Source: Chiridota heheva (Eukaryota > Echinodermata > Holothuroidea > Apodida > Chiridotidae). From it: a stretch of DNA of 64,000 bases. Shown here one piece after another: positions 61,286 through 64,000 of the stretch. The first letter of the stretch is position 1, and each line of letters opens with the position of its first letter. Under the pieces are notes generated by a model. The model saw nothing but the letters and a program-made list of their open reading frames with translations. It made no database searches and was not told the origin of the DNA. The position numbers and the translations under genes are program-made. The stretch is taken from assembly GCA_020152595.1 (NCBI GenBank), contig JAIGNY010000885.1, forward strand, positions 101,948-165,947. The letters are read 5' to 3'.

Positions 61286-62553
61286 TCGTAGACTGCGCAT
61301 GCGGTAGAACACCAAAGTAACGTGTCGTGATGACGTCATAATTCTTTCACAGATATCATGAATGACGTCAAATTTTGGGTCTCTGTATAACCTCGTTGAC
61401 CAACTGAATCCCCGCGATTTTGTCAAATACGGCATGATATATTTATATCAAATTATCAAGTACAGAAGACATTGAAATATGCACAAAAGTGGGAGACATT
61501 TGATATTGTGTCTCCTGTCCCCTACAGCCCTAATCAAATAACATCTGACTGTGGTATACGTTGAAATTGCTGGTTGGCTAATCATAGAAGCGTAGATTAA
61601 TTTCGACTACGCGCTAGAATAATTAGGCCTATCCGCGACGATCTAAGGTCAACTTTTGACAATGCCTTTCATCGTCATTGAACACTTTTACGTAATACAA
61701 AATAAAGATATGTATAGTCAATAATACTATATTGAGCCGTTCACTTACATTTTGGGCGTGGCTTTAATAAACAAAACAGTGAAAAGTTGTGTTTTGTGCA
61801 AGAACTTTCGTTAGTGGCTTATTTTTCGAACAGCGACTTGGGTGGTATCTAATTAGTTGAAAAATTGTCGAACATTAGAGCGTCGGTGAAGTCAAAGTGC
61901 GTATAGCATTAAATCGAGCACTGCGCGCATTTGCTGACAATTTCAAAATAGCGGTTGCCAGCGCACTCGGGTGACACGCGCACTAATTGTGTACACGTTT
62001 CCAAAAGAGGAATTTGCGAAGTGATCGGAATGTTATTTCTTCCGTATTTTAGAGGAGTTTTTTATATGTACAAAATGTTCAATTCATTTGTAACTTAGTT
62101 TCAAAGATACTTTAAAGTTTTAAGATGCTGAGATCAAAATCGTAGCTCGTAAGTACCTGTGTCAGTTTTGAGAATGGTTTTTATTTCCTGATTATGTTAT
62201 TTGTTGATGTCTGAGTGGTTTTCAGCATTACTAGTGTATTATGCGTTGTATTACTCAGTGTGCAAGTATTGCCTTGCCAGGCTTACTGAGTGAGGTGTTT
62301 ATCTCACTAGTCCCCCTGGAATTGACGCCTATGTTTATCCACTTCTATCCCGGTCGCACGAGACTGGCATTTGCTATGCTAGTCAGATAACATTCTGACC
62401 GTAGTATACGCTGTAGCCACTATATGACGAGTAATGCCTAGCAAGTAGTGCCATCTAAGTGATTTGTTAATCTCACTACTGCACATGCTATAGCTTGGCA
62501 TCTATTCTCCGTATAGAGTTTCGAGTTGCCGAGTTCCCGTAAGGGAGGATCAT
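61286..62553. other. No gene seen; right part of the 3.3-kb insertion
   Basis: Related phrases 'ctgactgtggtatacgttg' (61548) and 'ctgaccgtagtatacgctg' (62395) hint at a diverged direct repeat about 850 bases apart. Nothing coding. Confidence 0.35.
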
Positions 62554-62559
62554 GTACAA

Positions 62560-62700
62560 AACAAAGAAAGAAAAAAAAGGTTCATTTTGTAATAGCGGGG
62601 ATATTGATGATGAGTTACATTTTTTAAAAGTTTGTCTATTCCATTTAGTTCTGTGCTCGAAAGACATTCTTTTATATTATCCAAAAGGTCCTGGCGCATG
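62560..62700 (+). pseudogene. Cys-motif end of a non-LTR ORF2, likely continuation of the relic at 58215-59253
   Basis: 'KKGSFCNSGDIDDELHFLKV' followed by CLFH matches the C-x…D-E-x-H-F-L-x-x-C motif that follows ARFR…GR in non-LTR ORF2 proteins. It stands in the right order and orientation relative to 59253. Confidence 0.65.
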
Positions 62701-64000
62701 GAATTAAACTACTTACTTTAACGGCCACAAATTATAACTTAACAATGACCATTGGAAGCAGAATCTTATTAGACAATGACAATTATAAGCTTTGAAATAC
62801 TTATAACCTTTTCCCACTATATTGAATGCGAGTAAATGAAAGTGTACATCCAATTTGGATAAACCTTACTAGAAGCATATTAACCTTGGCTACAAGTTTA
62901 AAAGAGAGTAAACATGCTGCTCTTGATTTAGCACCCAAATCAATTTTAAAGGACTATAGACATCTAAAGGCAACATGGGCTTAATTGGAATAAAATGTAA
63001 TGTAAACCATTAAAACAGCAAAAAGTTCGATTAAAATTGTTTAAAAATTGAACAATTTACTGCATTTTAATTTTTTAGCTGTTATTGCACAATAATCTGT
63101 GACATCAATGGGGGAAGGATCCTTCACTACCTTTTGCAAAACGTTTTTATATCTTTGTTAATGTAGTTTGAAATATAACTTTGGACTTGGAGAAAAAGTT
63201 TTCGAAGTTGGTCATTTCCCGAATCATCATGTATCTAGAAAAGACATTATGAAATTAACAAAAAGCTGAATTTGGAGAACAGAATTTAAAAGAATTACTT
63301 AAACATTTTGAGATGTGTTCCTCATCACAAATTCCGCACAAATGAACAAATCATGAAACTTTGCTTTGTCATAACTTGATAATTAAATGAACATTTTACA
63401 AAATTTATAAGTATTCTGCTCAGAATTCCATGCTCTTTCACATATCTTAAATTTGCTAGATGTCCATAGTCCTTTAAAGAAGTGGTTTATCACCATCTTT
63501 GTCTAAAGCCTAATTTGGTTTTGGCAAAATGTGGATAAGATATTAGAGGCCCTGCAATAAAGAGAATGGGGATGCACAACTATACAAAAGGAACAGAACA
63601 ACAGTGAGATGGGAGACAAATGTAATGAGGGATTTCCCATTATAACCAACCAGGAACAATGATGCAACTGTCTTGTACATTCAGAGGATTATTTTGCTTT
63701 ATTAATTGATTAGAATCTTCATGAGTTATGTAGTCAGGAGGATCATGATCTGCTCCAAGACTGTACTTGTTGGAAAAATAATTGATTCATATAAAATTTA
63801 AATGATCTAAATGAGGCTCTTATCTGTGATTTAATAATTCAACCTTTCCATGGACTGGTAAACTAAAGTGGCAGGTGAGAAGGAACCAGATATTGAAGGT
63901 TATGAAAATGATTAAATGTCATTTTTAATCATTTGTAAGAAAATGTGACAATTAAATCCCATTATGTGGCACTGTCAACCTTTGTCATCTAGGAAACATA
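62701..64000. other. AT-rich DNA, no gene seen
   Basis: No coding exon was recognised. The missing 5' exon of the receptor gene could lie here or beyond the window, but I could not identify it. Confidence 0.4.

Larger units (their letters stand above)
59256..62553. mobile_element. Candidate ~3.3-kb insertion (or stack of insertions) in the RT relic
   Basis: The RT relic breaks off after 'GRMKN' at 59253, and its next expected motif (F-C-N-S…H-F-L…C) resumes at about 62590. The 5-mer gtaca is present at both edges (59251-59255 and 62554-62558). Inside are the tRNA-like head at 59262 and the foldback structure at 60199-61285. No transposase or capsid-type coding region was recognised. Confidence 0.45.

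Noticed and set aside
60721..61435. Minus-strand frames in and near the foldback as the missing N-terminal receptor exon
   Set aside because: No hydrophobic signal peptide and no ANF-receptor start motif; they overlap inverted repeats.

Overview
The window looks like nuclear DNA of a marine invertebrate deuterostome. It is AT-rich with split genes on GT-AG introns, many decayed non-LTR retrotransposons, short inverted-repeat elements, tRNA-derived SINE-like repeats and long micro- and minisatellites. Strings such as 'taggcctac' and 'cctaacgtta' recur, which I associate with echinoderm (sea cucumber or sea urchin) and hemichordate introns. The group is an inference.

One protein-coding gene is well supported. 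It lies on the minus strand from about 55.35 kb down to 23.21 kb. Ten exons encode most of an ANF-receptor-type ligand-binding ectodomain, one membrane helix and the start of the cytoplasmic juxtamembrane region, as in natriuretic-peptide-receptor / speract-receptor-like membrane guanylate cyclases. Splice phases agree from exon 1 to exon 7. Exon 7 has two competing donors of which only the weaker keeps frame, exon 9 needs the second AG of a tandem acceptor, and exon 10 carries an apparent one-base frameshift. The signal-peptide exon and the kinase-homology and cyclase exons were not found.

Layout: 0.8-2.3 kb, RTE-like reverse-transcriptase relic; 5.6-5.9 kb, perfect 13-bp satellite; 8.07-8.26 kb, degenerate THAP zinc-finger sequence; 9.9-20.5 kb, endonuclease and RT fragments, inverted-repeat elements, a self-complementary 21-bp minisatellite split by a SINE-like insert, and GC-rich and GAT/GAC repeats; 23.2-24.2 kb, receptor exons 9-10; 24.2-28.1 kb, a degenerate 21-bp-monomer satellite that changes strand twice; 28.4-38.8 kb, nested retrotransposons, where an L1/Tx1-like element with a 13-bp target-site duplication sits inside an older antisense RT; 40.1-42.1 kb, exons 7-8; 44.2-48.9 kb, an interval bounded by inverted ~115-bp repeats and holding 150-bp tandem repeats, ATT and ATG microsatellites and a poly-His/acidic-tail reading frame; 49.3-55.4 kb, exons 1-6 plus a C2H2 zinc-finger exon candidate; 55.5-62.7 kb, more elements, including an RT relic interrupted by a SINE-like repeat and by a ~3.3 kb insertion that holds a ~1.1 kb foldback structure; 62.7-64 kb, nothing recognised.

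I see no clearly novel multi-gene system. The most informative features are the insertion nesting, which can be read from interrupted coding frames and short duplications, the strand-switching satellite, the foldback structure, and the unsettled cytoplasmic end of the receptor gene.
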